Source: Bugula neritina
Taxonomy: Eukaryota; Bryozoa; Gymnolaemata; Cheilostomatida; Bugulidae
Length of the DNA stretch: 64,000 nt
Assembly (NCBI GenBank): GCA_964035545.1
Contig: OZ037773.1
Coordinates: 8,274,751 to 8,338,750 of the forward strand
Reading direction: 5' to 3'
Shown: piece after piece, positions 34,390 through 48,800 of the stretch
Position numbering within the stretch: the stretch's first letter is position 1
How the letters are laid out: every line of letters begins with the position of its first letter
The notes under the pieces: generated by a model
Told to the model about the DNA's origin: nothing
Databases searched by the model: none
Seen by the model: only the letters and a program-made list of their open reading frames with translations
Program-made: the position numbers and the translations under genes

Positions 34390-34980
34390 CTAAGCCTCCC
34401 CATCCAGGAAGTCGCACCCCGTCAAGCCATTCAGGAACCCTGAAACTTCACTGACAATAACATTTTTAGGCTTTAATGCATGAACATAGCTTGATGATGT
34501 AGCTACACCACCAGAGGCAACACTTGCATAGTTTGATTTCTGACTACCTGAAACCTTGGCTAATTTTGGTGCTGGATCTTGAGAGTCAACACCATTAACA
34601 GCCTTCCGCTTGAAGCTAGAAGGTGCGTGACTACAGTCTGAGGTTGTGTGTTCGGCTGCGACACAACACCAACTGCAATAGGCTTCTCTGCAGTCTTCCA
34701 CCCAATTACCTTTCTGCCCACACCTGTAACACTTATTATTGGGACAGTCTCGGGCAGGGTGATCCCTGAAGCATCTACAGATGGCACACCTAATTGTGCC
34801 CTTGTTGCCACATACCTCATGTGGCTTCTTAAGCTTAGCCTTATCTTCTGTATTCTTGGGCTTACCCTGGGGGTTAGCTACTTTTACCGTTTCTTTATGT
34901 TTCCCTGAGGGTCCGGCTTTAGACCAAGAGTCCATGTCGGGTTCCCCTATACTTTCCTTCTCTTTCTCACTATTGCTCAT
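34390..34980 (-). CDS. Retrotransposon ORF2: zinc-knuckle nucleic-acid-binding protein
   Basis: 196 aa starting MSNSEKEKESIGEPD. After a lysine-rich segment comes a cysteine cluster of three knuckle-like units: CAICRCFRDHPARDC, CYRCGQKGNWVEDC (Asn at the usual His) and CSWCCVAAEHTTSDC. The rest is S/G/K-rich and ends FLDGEA then TAG. This resembles a nucleocapsid-like RNA-binding protein, in the place where pol would normally be. It has no enzymatic motif. It is in a different frame from gag with about 190 bp between, so it needs its own initiation or a spliced RNA. Confidence 0.65.
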   Translation of the reverse strand: MSNSEKEKESIGEPDMDSWSKAGPSGKHKETVKVANPQGKPKNTEDKAKLKKPHEVCGNKGTIRCAICRCFRDHPARDCPNNKCYRCGQKGNWVEDCREAYCSWCCVAAEHTTSDCSHAPSSFKRKAVNGVDSQDPAPKLAKVSGSQKSNYASVASGGVATSSSYVHALKPKNVIVSEVSGFLNGLTGCDFLDGEA

Positions 34981-35168
34981 TGTTTGTCTCTTTCTCTATC
35001 TATATATTGTTTTTCTCAAGTTTTCTAAAACGATATCTATAAAAACACATTATTATTTATACCTCTGCATGTTTAGTCTATTAGGAGGTTTGCTTAGTCT
35101 CCCCGTCTAGTATGCGTAATTTCTCCTTGTTCAGGAGGAAATAACTTGCTGTCATTGCCATCATATAG

Positions 35169-36305
35169 TCAGCTTGCAAATCTGACTCTCCTATAACCCT
35201 TATTCCTATCACTACTCCCACTACTTGACCTATAAGGTTTGGTCTCTCTTTCGGGGCAATCTTTAGTGGTGTGCCCTCGGCAGTTACATACGAAGCACCT
35301 TACATCAGGGCAGTCCCTAATTCTATGATCATGTTTTTTACAATGATAGCAAAGATTTCCTTCTCTTCTAGGGGAGCTAAACCTTTTAGACCTAGAATGA
35401 TAGTAACCCGAATTCAGTCTATCTACGAGAGGTTTTTCATCCCTCCTCCTTCGTTGGCTTGAACAGAATTTATCCCTACTATTGTAATGTCGTTTACTAT
35501 GATCATCAGAGCTATTACTAGATCCACTCGAGCTTCTACTTCTATAGTGGTCACTATTCCTAAGGCTACTTCTCAAATAAGGTCTCCACTTTATTTTAGA
35601 TCTAGAAACCCTATTAACAGAATAACTGTCACAGGTGTCACTGCTACTGTTTCTAGTCTGCTTAAGAGAACTTACAGCCCCGACTTCTTGTTTGACGTCC
35701 ACTATTGTCCTAGCTTCATTTAAAAGTAGGTCTGAGTCTCTAGCTAGCTTTTTTGCTTTAAGCTTAGTATTTAAGTCGTCCCAGGATAAATCGGGTTCTT
35801 GCAATAATTGTCTCCTAGCATTAGTATCGCGCAAGCCATTTACTGCTAAGGCAACACTAAGTCTCCTTCTAACATCCTCGGTCCCAGCACCTAAACCTAA
35901 TTCTCTACTAAGTTTTTCTACTCTCAGCAAGTATTCTCTTTCATCCTCATCAATGGCCTGTGACACTGTCACAAACCTCATTGTTTTAACATAAAAGCTA
36001 TCTGACCTATCATAGTGGCCCCTAAGTAGACCTAATGCTTGCTCATAGCCTTCATTCCCATTGTTTCTCAAATCAAAGCCAAGAGATTGTAACGTGGCTC
36101 TACCATCATTGCCTATTGCGCTCAACAATGCTAACAACTTAGTCCTACCTCTAAATTTATTTACTTCTACACCCTCCACTGTCTCTTTTCCCAGATTCAA
36201 AGTAGTTAACTCTACTGTTATCTCAAATTGAGCTAGCCAATCATTCCATGATCCTGTCACATCATTACAATTCAATTGAAGTCTTGGAAATGAATTTAAA
36301 TCCAT
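35169..36305 (-). CDS. gag: Retrotransposon Gag (capsid + two CCHC zinc knuckles)
   Basis: 378 aa starting MDLNSFPRLQLN, a true ATG. The N-terminal half looks like the Gag capsid region of Ty3/BEL-type LTR elements (W at NDWLAQFE, KLLALLSAIGND, AL..LRGHYD, LLRVEKLSREL). A long S/R-rich linker follows, then two zinc knuckles: CYHCKKHDHRIRDC and CFVCNCRGHTTKDC. There is no protease DSG motif. It is the first ORF after the leader. The superfamily cannot be fixed without pol. Confidence 0.82.
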   Translation of the reverse strand: MDLNSFPRLQLNCNDVTGSWNDWLAQFEITVELTTLNLGKETVEGVEVNKFRGRTKLLALLSAIGNDGRATLQSLGFDLRNNGNEGYEQALGLLRGHYDRSDSFYVKTMRFVTVSQAIDEDEREYLLRVEKLSRELGLGAGTEDVRRRLSVALAVNGLRDTNARRQLLQEPDLSWDDLNTKLKAKKLARDSDLLLNEARTIVDVKQEVGAVSSLKQTRNSSSDTCDSYSVNRVSRSKIKWRPYLRSSLRNSDHYRSRSSSGSSNSSDDHSKRHYNSRDKFCSSQRRRRDEKPLVDRLNSGYYHSRSKRFSSPRREGNLCYHCKKHDHRIRDCPDVRCFVCNCRGHTTKDCPERETKPYRSSSGSSDRNKGYRRVRFAS

Positions 36306-36524
36306 GACTTTGTTGTTACAATTCCCTGTGGTACAAAGGTTACTACTTGTACTAGTTTGGAGCCTTGATTTACTCGTGTGTTATGTCGAGATGCCAATCA
36401 CAAAATATCTTAAACACTGAGTATCACTGTTTCGGTCACTTGTTGTAAATGACTGTAGTATCACAGTTGCCAGCTGTGAATCACGATATCAAATTACGAT
36501 TATCACTCATTAGACTACACTAAC

Positions 36525-36740
36525 AATAACACTACACTAACAATAACACTACACTAACAATAACACTACACTAACACTAACAGTAACACTGCACCAACAG
36601 TAACACTGCACCACCAGTAACACTGCACCAACAGTAACACTGCACCAACAGTAACACTACACTACACTACACTACACTACACTACACTACACTACACTAC
36701 ACTACACTACACTACACTACACTACACTACACTACCCTAC
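36525..36740. repeat. ACACT / AACAGTAACACTGCACC tandem repeats in the element leader
   Basis: Between the primer site and gag, the untranslated leader consists of ACACTAACAATA units, then AACAGTAACACTGCACC units, then about fifteen ACACT pentamers. Confidence 0.9.
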
Positions 36741-36862
36741 ACTTATATTATTATATTATATTCAAAACACTTGCAACTGATAATGATTAATTGAAGAAAG
36801 TACTTATCTATCATCTATAGTTGTAAGGACAGAAAGAGTTTCTCACTGGCAGGTTAGTTAAA

Positions 36863-36880
36863 ATCCTGCCGACTGCGCCA
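36863..36880 (-). other. Primer-binding site, tRNA-Ser type
   Basis: The minus strand reads TGGCGCAGTCGGCAGGAT right after the 5' LTR. This is the complement of a tRNA 3' end ATCCTGCCGACTGCG plus CCA, which matches animal tRNA-Ser. Confidence 0.85.
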
Positions 36881-37093
36881 TGTTAGATTACCACAATGTA
36901 ATAGTATGTCTTACCAGTGATAAAGCTGCTAGATGAAAGAGACCGTTCACTCTGTTTGTCTGGGTTTTATCTGCCTTAGCTTGTAGCTATCTCAGCTATA
37001 CGGTGGCTGGTAGGGCAACTCTTAGTAACACGATAGCTCAAGTATCTGATAGGCTATTGTCATTAGCTAAACTCTCAGCGTACCACTATAACA
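36881..37093 (-). repeat. 5' LTR
   Basis: 213 bp, identical to the LTR at 33390-33602. It is bounded on the right by the CTTTC target duplication. Confidence 0.95.
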
Positions 37094-37098
37094 CTTTC

Positions 37099-38240
37099 TC
37101 AATTTTTCCATTTCTGCACCTAACTCATATTTTGGCTACCACACGAAAAAATTAAAATCTGAATAAAAAACTATCTTTTTTAAAATTCAAATAAAAATTA
37201 TACCGAAATGAACTCTCAATCATAAAAATCAAGAAAGCTTTCTTGTCTCTCATAAATTTATTGTTAAATAGCAATGGCTATTATTACAAAAAACAGAATG
37301 TTCTACAATTGTAAAACTTACAGTTCACTAATTGTAGTTAATAGTTAAACTAATCCAATTTGTCCATTTTATTATGATTAAATATTTCAAATGAAGAAGT
37401 CAAAATTAGATCTTGCTATTTTAAACCAAAAGGCATAAACATACTAATACTGATGCAGTAACACTAAGTCTAACTGTCAATTTTATTCTTATTTATTATT
37501 ATATTTATATTATTTATAGTAAAATAATTTTTAGTAAAAAGTAATTTTATTGATAATAATTTTTAACATAATCATAATTAATCATAATGATATCTCTATT
37601 ATTTAATATGAGTTCAAATTTCAACTAAACACAAACAGATGCTTCTTCAAGTTTATTACTATTGGTGACAATATTTTTTCAATCGGTTCTCAAGATGAAG
37701 TCGAAACATTAAAATCGAAATGAAAAATAACAATCATAGTTTCAACTGAGCCCTACTAGGAGCGTGTCGTTTGAATTATTATTTATGCAAGTTCCCAGCG
37801 GAAAATCCAACAAAGCACTGAGCGACTCGCCCACGTTACCAATGTATTATTTCATACGCACACAATGTACTAAAGTACACGCAAGTGAAGCATTAATAAC
37901 AAGGCGGCAATATCAGTCTAAAGATTCGAGTCACTGCCGTGTTTATTAATTCTTAACCTTATTTTATTATTGAGTGCAGGAATGGGAATTCTGTTGAACT
38001 AAGGCAAGTCGCAACAACCAGCGATTGTTTCCAAACCCCGTCGCAAAAATCAATGTTTCAACATACTTTGCCGTGAAGACCACATTAATTTTTTCTCTAT
38101 GCAACGTGTACTTTCAAGCAGGAAAGACAACTGCTGCCTGATGGACCAACTTTAACTTATGTTTGAACAATCATAATAATAATATAATTGAGCATTTCAA
38201 TATACAAGTCATAGAGGTTTGTTGGGTGGTGAGGTGGAAG
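37099..38240. other. AT-rich intergenic region
   Basis: Lies between the retrotransposon and the HSP90 3' end. I see no gene. Any upstream 5' UTR exon of MAN2A that predates the insertion would have to lie here or further right. Confidence 0.4.
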
Positions 38241-38242
38241 GT

Positions 38243-38248
38243 TTTATT
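38243..38248 (-). terminator. Polyadenylation signal of HSP90
   Basis: AATAAA on the minus strand (CCAATAAAACC), about 290 bp past the stop codon. Confidence 0.7.
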
Positions 38249-38539
38249 GGATAATTTTTAAATATGCACAAAAAGTTTTGTATTTACAATATGAATACTG
38301 GTGGCATTCATCTGTACAAATAAGCTTGTTCCTGAAAGATAGACTAATACAACACAACATAAATGCAGCTGGCAGCACACAATGATGAATTGAAACAAAT
38401 AATATGTGAAAAACAGACAGTAACAACCAAGGAATTTCGATACCAATTTTGGTAAAATGCAATTTTTTTTTAATAGTTCACTTTTTAATGTTGAGCATTG
38501 ATTTGAAAGTTTAATTTAGCAGCCGAGTAGCAATACAAT

Positions 38540-42421
<3,882 letters not shown>

Positions 42422-42867
42422 TCAATTTTAAGTTTCGGCCTAAATTATTTTAATAATGAATTAATTCGAGAATATTTTTTTATTAAAAAGAAAATCAAAA
42501 TGTAGCAAATATTTTGCTACATTTTCATTGTTGCAAAAAATGCAATATAAATCTGATTTTAAAAACCAAATTGAAAACGAAATTTAGTTTTACAGTTAAA
42601 TGCGTTTCGACTGACAGTTGGTTTCTACAGTTACACAAATACTTGAAATAATTATATTCAAAAGTATTACTATAAATAAAAGCAAAAAAACTCCGCATTA
42701 AACTTAAAAAGTAAAACTTCAAGCTCAACTGCAAGATTTACTCACTTTAGAGTTTAGATTATTGCAATGCAAATGAGTAAAGCAATGGCATTCACGTTAC
42801 AATAAACTTCTGACTGATACCTTAGTTCAATTAGTCAAGCATTAAAATAAAGATATGCAGAACTTAC

Positions 42868-42930
42868 CAAGTTGTGTGCTTTGCTATCGCAGAACTTCAC
42901 ACCACCACCCTGTGCAGCTGCATTTAAAGA
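42868..42930 (-). other. HSP90 5' untranslated exon
   Basis: A donor TTG|GTAAGTT at 42867 on the minus strand pairs with the acceptor TTTTAATTTTAG at 42379 just upstream of the ATG. A non-coding first exon is usual in animal HSP90 genes. The right edge (transcription start) is a guess. Confidence 0.55.
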
Positions 42931-43181
42931 AAGAAAGAATGAACTAGAACACGCGAGGATTACAAACGCTAGATGTTTCTACGCCTTTTTTTCTTCTTTT
43001 TTTTATTCACTAATAATTTTGATGAAAATATGCTTATAACACAACAAAATTTTATTAAAAAGTTTTTATCATTTTTTCAATTATTATTTTAAAAAGTTTC
43101 AATGAAAAATGTATTTTTGCGTCAATATTATTTGCAAAAAACCACTTGTTTTAAAGCGTTTAAACTTCCGTCTAGTAAATG

Positions 43182-43194
43182 TTCTAGAAGCTTC
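43182..43194. promoter_or_regulatory. Heat-shock element
   Basis: TTCTAGAAGCTTC is three perfect alternating nTTCn/nGAAn units, the HSF1 trimer site, about 300 bp upstream of the HSP90 5' exon. A second imperfect one (TTCCAGAA) is at 43245-43252. Confidence 0.8.
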
Positions 43195-43299
43195 TACGGC
43201 TTTTCACCACTTGTTGACTTTATATTCGCGGGCGATATGCAAGCTTCCAGAATTTTTCACTGTATCCGCTATAGGCGGAGTTAACCTATCATTCAGCAA

Positions 43300-46200
43300 T
43301 AGACTACAATAGAGACCCATATGATATATGAAGGCTGTGGCATAATGCACGTTAGAACCACGTTACAAAGTCTGTGACGAGTACTAGATACAATACACAA
43401 ATCATTCAATAATTTATTGATTCGAAATCGCAATACTTTGGGTCAACAGATGAACATTTTAAAAATATTTCAAGATGAAAAATGAAGATCATGTGACAAT
43501 ATTGATATTTTGTTTACTAACTGGCCATGAACCACTCTTTAGAACTATGATGACAAAAATGTCACAAGTTGAAGCTACAATGCAGCGGCTGTTATTTAGT
43601 ATGAAGTACATTGCAAATTTACCAATTACCATGTTAAAATCACTAAAACTGCAAACATAAATAGCCTGAGCCGCCATTGCCAAATAGCTCTGTACCTTCT
43701 TTGTAGATGAGGGTAGATTCGGTAATTTTGAGTTTGAGTTTAGAGCTCGATCAGTCAATGCTACAGATATCAGCCAATATTCTAACTATTCATTAAATAA
43801 GAACTCAGACTGCATAAAAACATGACAGCTAAATAATTTAATTTTACTCCTGAACTCCAAATACTCTTTTAAGATTTTTAACTAAACTGTAATTTATAAA
43901 GGGCTTTTTGATATTGATACAATATATTCCACTGCAAAGATCAAGAGCAACTAGTCATAAGCATATAACTTTGAGTTGAACCAAACTCGAATATTTGTGA
44001 TGCTACGAGAAAATAGTAGGCTGATTCATTTGGTACTCAAGTTTTCTGGTTCCACTGAATAAAACTTGAGCTTGGTTACACTTTGTGGCCGACTAAAATC
44101 AGAACCCAGGTTTTGAGCTGAGAATTGACTAGATCATGTTGGGGACATTCATTCTAGTAGTATTGTAGCATCAACACTAGCAACTTTCTGAAGCTAATCA
44201 TGGTGTCTTTGTGATGGTAAAAGTAAATAATTCAGCAGTCTCGTGTTGTAGTAGTAGTAGTAGTAGTAGCTGGGAGATAAGATTTATATTCTTGCGTTTC
44301 ACGTTCGTTGATTAGTGGATTGCTGGGAACATATTATATTTAGAAAATCAATGAAGCGTGCGCAAGCCTCTTGAGGTTTTTAGTGGCTACGAAGCAAATG
44401 GACGCTGAACACGCTCATCGTTGAAGCAACGTAAACTTGCAATAGCTGGAAAACCAGTAAAATCATAGTATTACTGAAACCTTGTAGCATGTAGCGATTG
44501 CATAATCGATGTTTCTAGTATTTTCTAAGGAATGTGTCCCATCATGGCCAGGCTATTCTTCCACTACAAACTAGATTACCTAATATATTTATTATTATTA
44601 TTATGAAAAGATGGTATAAGTGTATACATGTACCATGCATGTAGTGTTGTTTTACATGACATAAATCAGAAGCAAACAAATAAATATGCATTATTCATTA
44701 TCACTTGACAGCCACAGAATGAAGGCCATAAGCTATGCCAGATTTTATGGAGGTGATCTTTACAATATCATAAACATTGCAGCTGGACAAACAAACAAAC
44801 ATCAAAACAATACTTTTTAATAGCTTATTTTCTATATATTTTAAGTTATCTATATCTTCTATGACAAGGGACTAATAAAAGCACAGCTGCATCACAAACA
44901 GTAAGGACATCCGGTAATTTATATTGTCTAGTAGAAAATAATTTCTATATAATATAAAGCACTATTGTTTTAAGGCCTTGGCCTTAAAAAAAGGAAGCTA
45001 AAATGTACAGGGTTATATTATTTTAGATACAAATGGCACTATGGAATTCAGGAAGATATGAAACCATGAGATATGAAGGGAGCACTGTAGGCCTACTTGC
45101 ATATAACATTAATAATATGTTACAGGTACTACATATATAACTTACTCTTATATTGAAATAGTTGATCCACTCTATATAATTTATCACTTGGTGCATATTT
45201 ATGTATTTTCTAGAAATATTTCCAAAGTGATATTTAAACTCATGTAAAGATTTTCTTCTCCCGTACTGTTAATTTTGCCATCATCTTGTTTAAAAATATA
45301 TAAAACTTAAAACTCCTTCATTGCTTACAATACTATACTAGCATTTTAAGGCATATATGAATAGGCTAGGTGTGAATTGAGAGAGATCGACTGTTTGCTA
45401 AAAAAATATAATACAATGATAGCATTACGCAAATCAGCAGTCAATATATGCATGCAGCTACGCCAAAATTTTCACGGCCGAAACACCAATTTTCTAATAA
45501 CTTTATAGCAAATTACACATATAATTACAACCCCCCCCCCTCCCAACCAGTTAATTTATGACGGTCACAGCTGTAAGAAAAAAAAATAAAAGTTGCCATA
45601 TTAGCATTTTTTACCACTTTTTAGCAACATTTTGCACTTTTCCGAATTTTTATAGCATTTTCGCTCCACTGTGGTGGAATTTCCCTTACTAAATATTACT
45701 GCCCCATTTTGGAATTTCAGTAACTAGCTGTTACCATGCTGTGCATGACAGTGTTCCCCCCTTACTACCTAATACATTATAAAATAATCAAATTATTATA
45801 TTTATTTTATTATTTGATTGTTTGCAGTAATTATATATTTGCATCAAAATAATATTATGAATAGGATTGTACAACGAGACATATATAGTATAAAAGTGAC
45901 ATGCTACGACTAATCAACACAAATATACATATTAGAAAATGTAATGTTATTATAGAAATATGTAATTACAGCTCTGTACACATGTAATAAAATATTTATA
46001 AAATATTATAGTATAAAATATTACTGTAAAAATATAAATCAGCCAATATTACAATCTATGTTTCATAAGCAATGCATGATTAGTAACAAGAGTAATACGA
46101 AATATCCACACTATAATACAATATCATTTTTTAATCAATATACATACATGTAGATACACTATGACAATTATCAGTGAAAAAATAAAACTCTTAAAATATA

Positions 46201-46600
46201 GTAAAGGAATAATGGCAAAGAGAAATCAACATTGACCTGTATATTCTACCGACCACTATCGCTTAGTTGGTAGTTCCTACATTCACTCATTCAATATGAT
46301 TTTAACTGCTTCACCCTTCTGCTGTTTTAATCACAATAATCGTTTACTCAAATAGAAACACATCTAATATACTTGCTACAAGCTAAGCATACCCTTTAAA
46401 CCTAAAGTTACTTTTAGAGTTATTCTCTCTACAGGTTTTGCAAACGCCTCTGATACAAGAATAAAATTTACAGCTACCTTAAAATGCATATGGTTAGCTG
46501 TGCTCCTAAACGGTAGAATAATGTGAAAGAAGTTTTACAGTCTATGAAAATGAGGGAATGAGATTTGATAGTTACTTTGGTCTTTGATACATACTATATC
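43300..46600. other. AT-rich stretch without gene
   Basis: Intergenic between the HSP90 promoter and the ZP gene 3' end. I see homopolymer runs (C10 at about 45531) and short AT repeats, but no exon or mobile element I can defend. It likely includes the 3' UTR of the ZP gene on its right side. Confidence 0.4.
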
Positions 46601-46609
46601 TCTAACTGT

Positions 46610-46870
46610 AGGTGGAGAGGGCAAGAGAGTGAGAGGGGTAGTGTGTAGAGTGAGAGAGGTAATAACTACAGAGAGGGGTAGTATGTAGCGTGAGAGGGTA
46701 GTTTGTAGAGAGAGAGGGGTAGGAAAAAGAGAGAGGGGGGTAGTAAGTAGAGAGAGAGGCAGTGTGTAGAGTGAGAGGGGTAGGAAGTAGAGAGGAAGGG
46801 GGTAATACGTGGAGAGGAAGGGGGTAGTACGTGAAGATCAAGGAACAGGAAGTAGAGATCAATTTGGGTA
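46610..46870 (+). repeat. AG-rich minisatellite (GAGAGGGGTAGTATGTAG type)
   Basis: Degenerate units of 25-35 bp. The minus-strand ORFs here (LSTYYPP... repeats) are products of the repeat, not genes. It is downstream of the ZP gene stop codon, possibly in its 3' UTR. Confidence 0.85.
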
Positions 46871-47215
46871 GTAGAAAGAGAGTAGAGCACAGCCAAAGGC
46901 CCATTTCATTGTAACTAAAACCTGAAGACTAATGCTTATACAAAAATTACTATTTTGATACAAACTAAATACAAATTAAAATGACTACAACGACAGACTA
47001 AACTGCATCTAATAAAGTTTATGCATAATTTCAATACAAAAACTACGGCTATTAGATATGCTCCCTGAGAAAAAATATTAAGAAAATAGATTATGGAGAA
47101 AATATGAAGGCTATGTGGAACATTCTATGACTATGGATAAACTTTATACCCGTTTGGAAAAATCTTTGACTGACCAATGAGGTCATGTGACTTATACGTC
47201 TGCATAAGGTTTAGC

Positions 47216-48712
47216 CTAAGAGTGATATGAGGTGGGCAGGTCTTTACGACCCCCCATGAGTTTCACACGAGGCATTGTACTCTCCTGAGACGATGAGCTG
47301 TCATCCGACATGGACACAGCTTGCATATTTCTTCTCGGGTCAGTCCTCTTTTTCACGTAACATATCGCGAGAATAAGACACGCCCCCATGACGAATGAGA
47401 TTACGACTACTACTATAGTTACTTCAATAGATATCACGCGGCCAGAGTTGAATGGTAAGTTACTAGCTGGCGGCTGATCACGATCAGCTGGTGGACAGTT
47501 GCATGGAATAACCTTGTGTGGAGGACAACTCCCAGGTTTATCTTCTATTGAGCTTACTGAGACCTTCGGCTTGCTTTCAAGGAAGGTATTGGGTGTCTAA
47601 AGTAAACGGATTATCGAAATTTTAAAAGAAAACTGCAACAGACAAACAGTCAAGCACTTTTCAAAGAAATTAATCAACTAAAACTGAAGAGTAGCTAATG
47701 TACTTTAAAGAACATGAATAGTACAATTTATTACCAACCCTAGACGCATGGCCTCAGAGCGTTGCTATGAAAGAAGGGTGCGTACTAATAGCTACACTTA
47801 CAGGTTTTTGAGTAATAGCAACAGGTGAAGGTCGTCTCTGCACTGATATGCCAACATCCAAGGCTGCGTGAGAGATTAATGCAGGTTTGGAGTTGTTTTT
47901 CCTTTCACAATACTCCGACTGACTCACGCACTAAATAATAAAAATAAAACACAAGATAAAAATAATTACTATAACAAGAAAACGGCACATGTATAATTTA
48001 AGGAATGGTGGATTCAATCGGAAGAAATATTTCACTAAAATAATTCTTGATGAAAATTCTATTATAAATAAATTAAAATAACAATGCTGTAAATTATTTT
48101 CAGTGGATAACTTATAGTAGAATATTTATTATATAATATAATATAATATTATTTTATTATCCTTATTATATAATCCTGCTTATACTATATTGTTTATTAT
48201 TATATAATAAGATATTATTATGTTTTCTTATACTTATTATCCTTTTTATACTATCTTATATTATATTATTTCATTATTTTTAGAATCTTATTGAATTATG
48301 TGGCACAATTCATGTTGAATATTTGCATCATAAACTATATAACTATTTAATGGAAAATCCTCCTCACCGGGGGAGAGCACGGTGTCACGGTGCAAAACAA
48401 GTATATCGGTTTATTGCCGTGCAGACGTCTGGCTCGAAACAGGAACTTCCGTGATGATCCCGTCACATCCTCTTTGAACTGCACATCTCTATCAGACGGA
48501 CACCTAAATATTATACGCCCGAGTTTAAAATATGTTGTTGTTCGATAGGAACGAAGGTATATATAGCAGCTAGAGCACAGATGACAGGAACTGTCTTATA
48601 TAAACACTTCTAATCAAACTGGCGTTTGTAACCCACACAACACACACACACGCGCACACATAAAAAACAAACACACACAACACACACACACAAACACGCA
48701 CACACAAACACG

Positions 48713-48800
<88 letters not shown>

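Larger units (their letters stand above)
33390..37093 (-). mobile_element. Complete non-autonomous LTR retrotransposon (gag, no pol)
   Basis: The element is 3704 bp, flanked by the 5-bp target duplication CTTTC (33385-33389 and 37094-37098). It has two 213-bp LTRs that look identical (TGTTAG...ATAACA), a primer-binding site complementary to tRNA-Ser next to the 5' LTR, a polypurine tract next to the 3' LTR, and ORFs on the minus strand: gag with two CCHC knuckles and a second zinc-knuckle/coiled-coil frame. Protease, reverse transcriptase, RNase H and integrase are absent, so it must be mobilised in trans. Identical LTRs and an intact duplication indicate a recent insertion. It lies in the same orientation as MAN2A, its 3' LTR ending (in sense) 167 bp before the MAN2A start codon. 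Confidence 0.93.
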
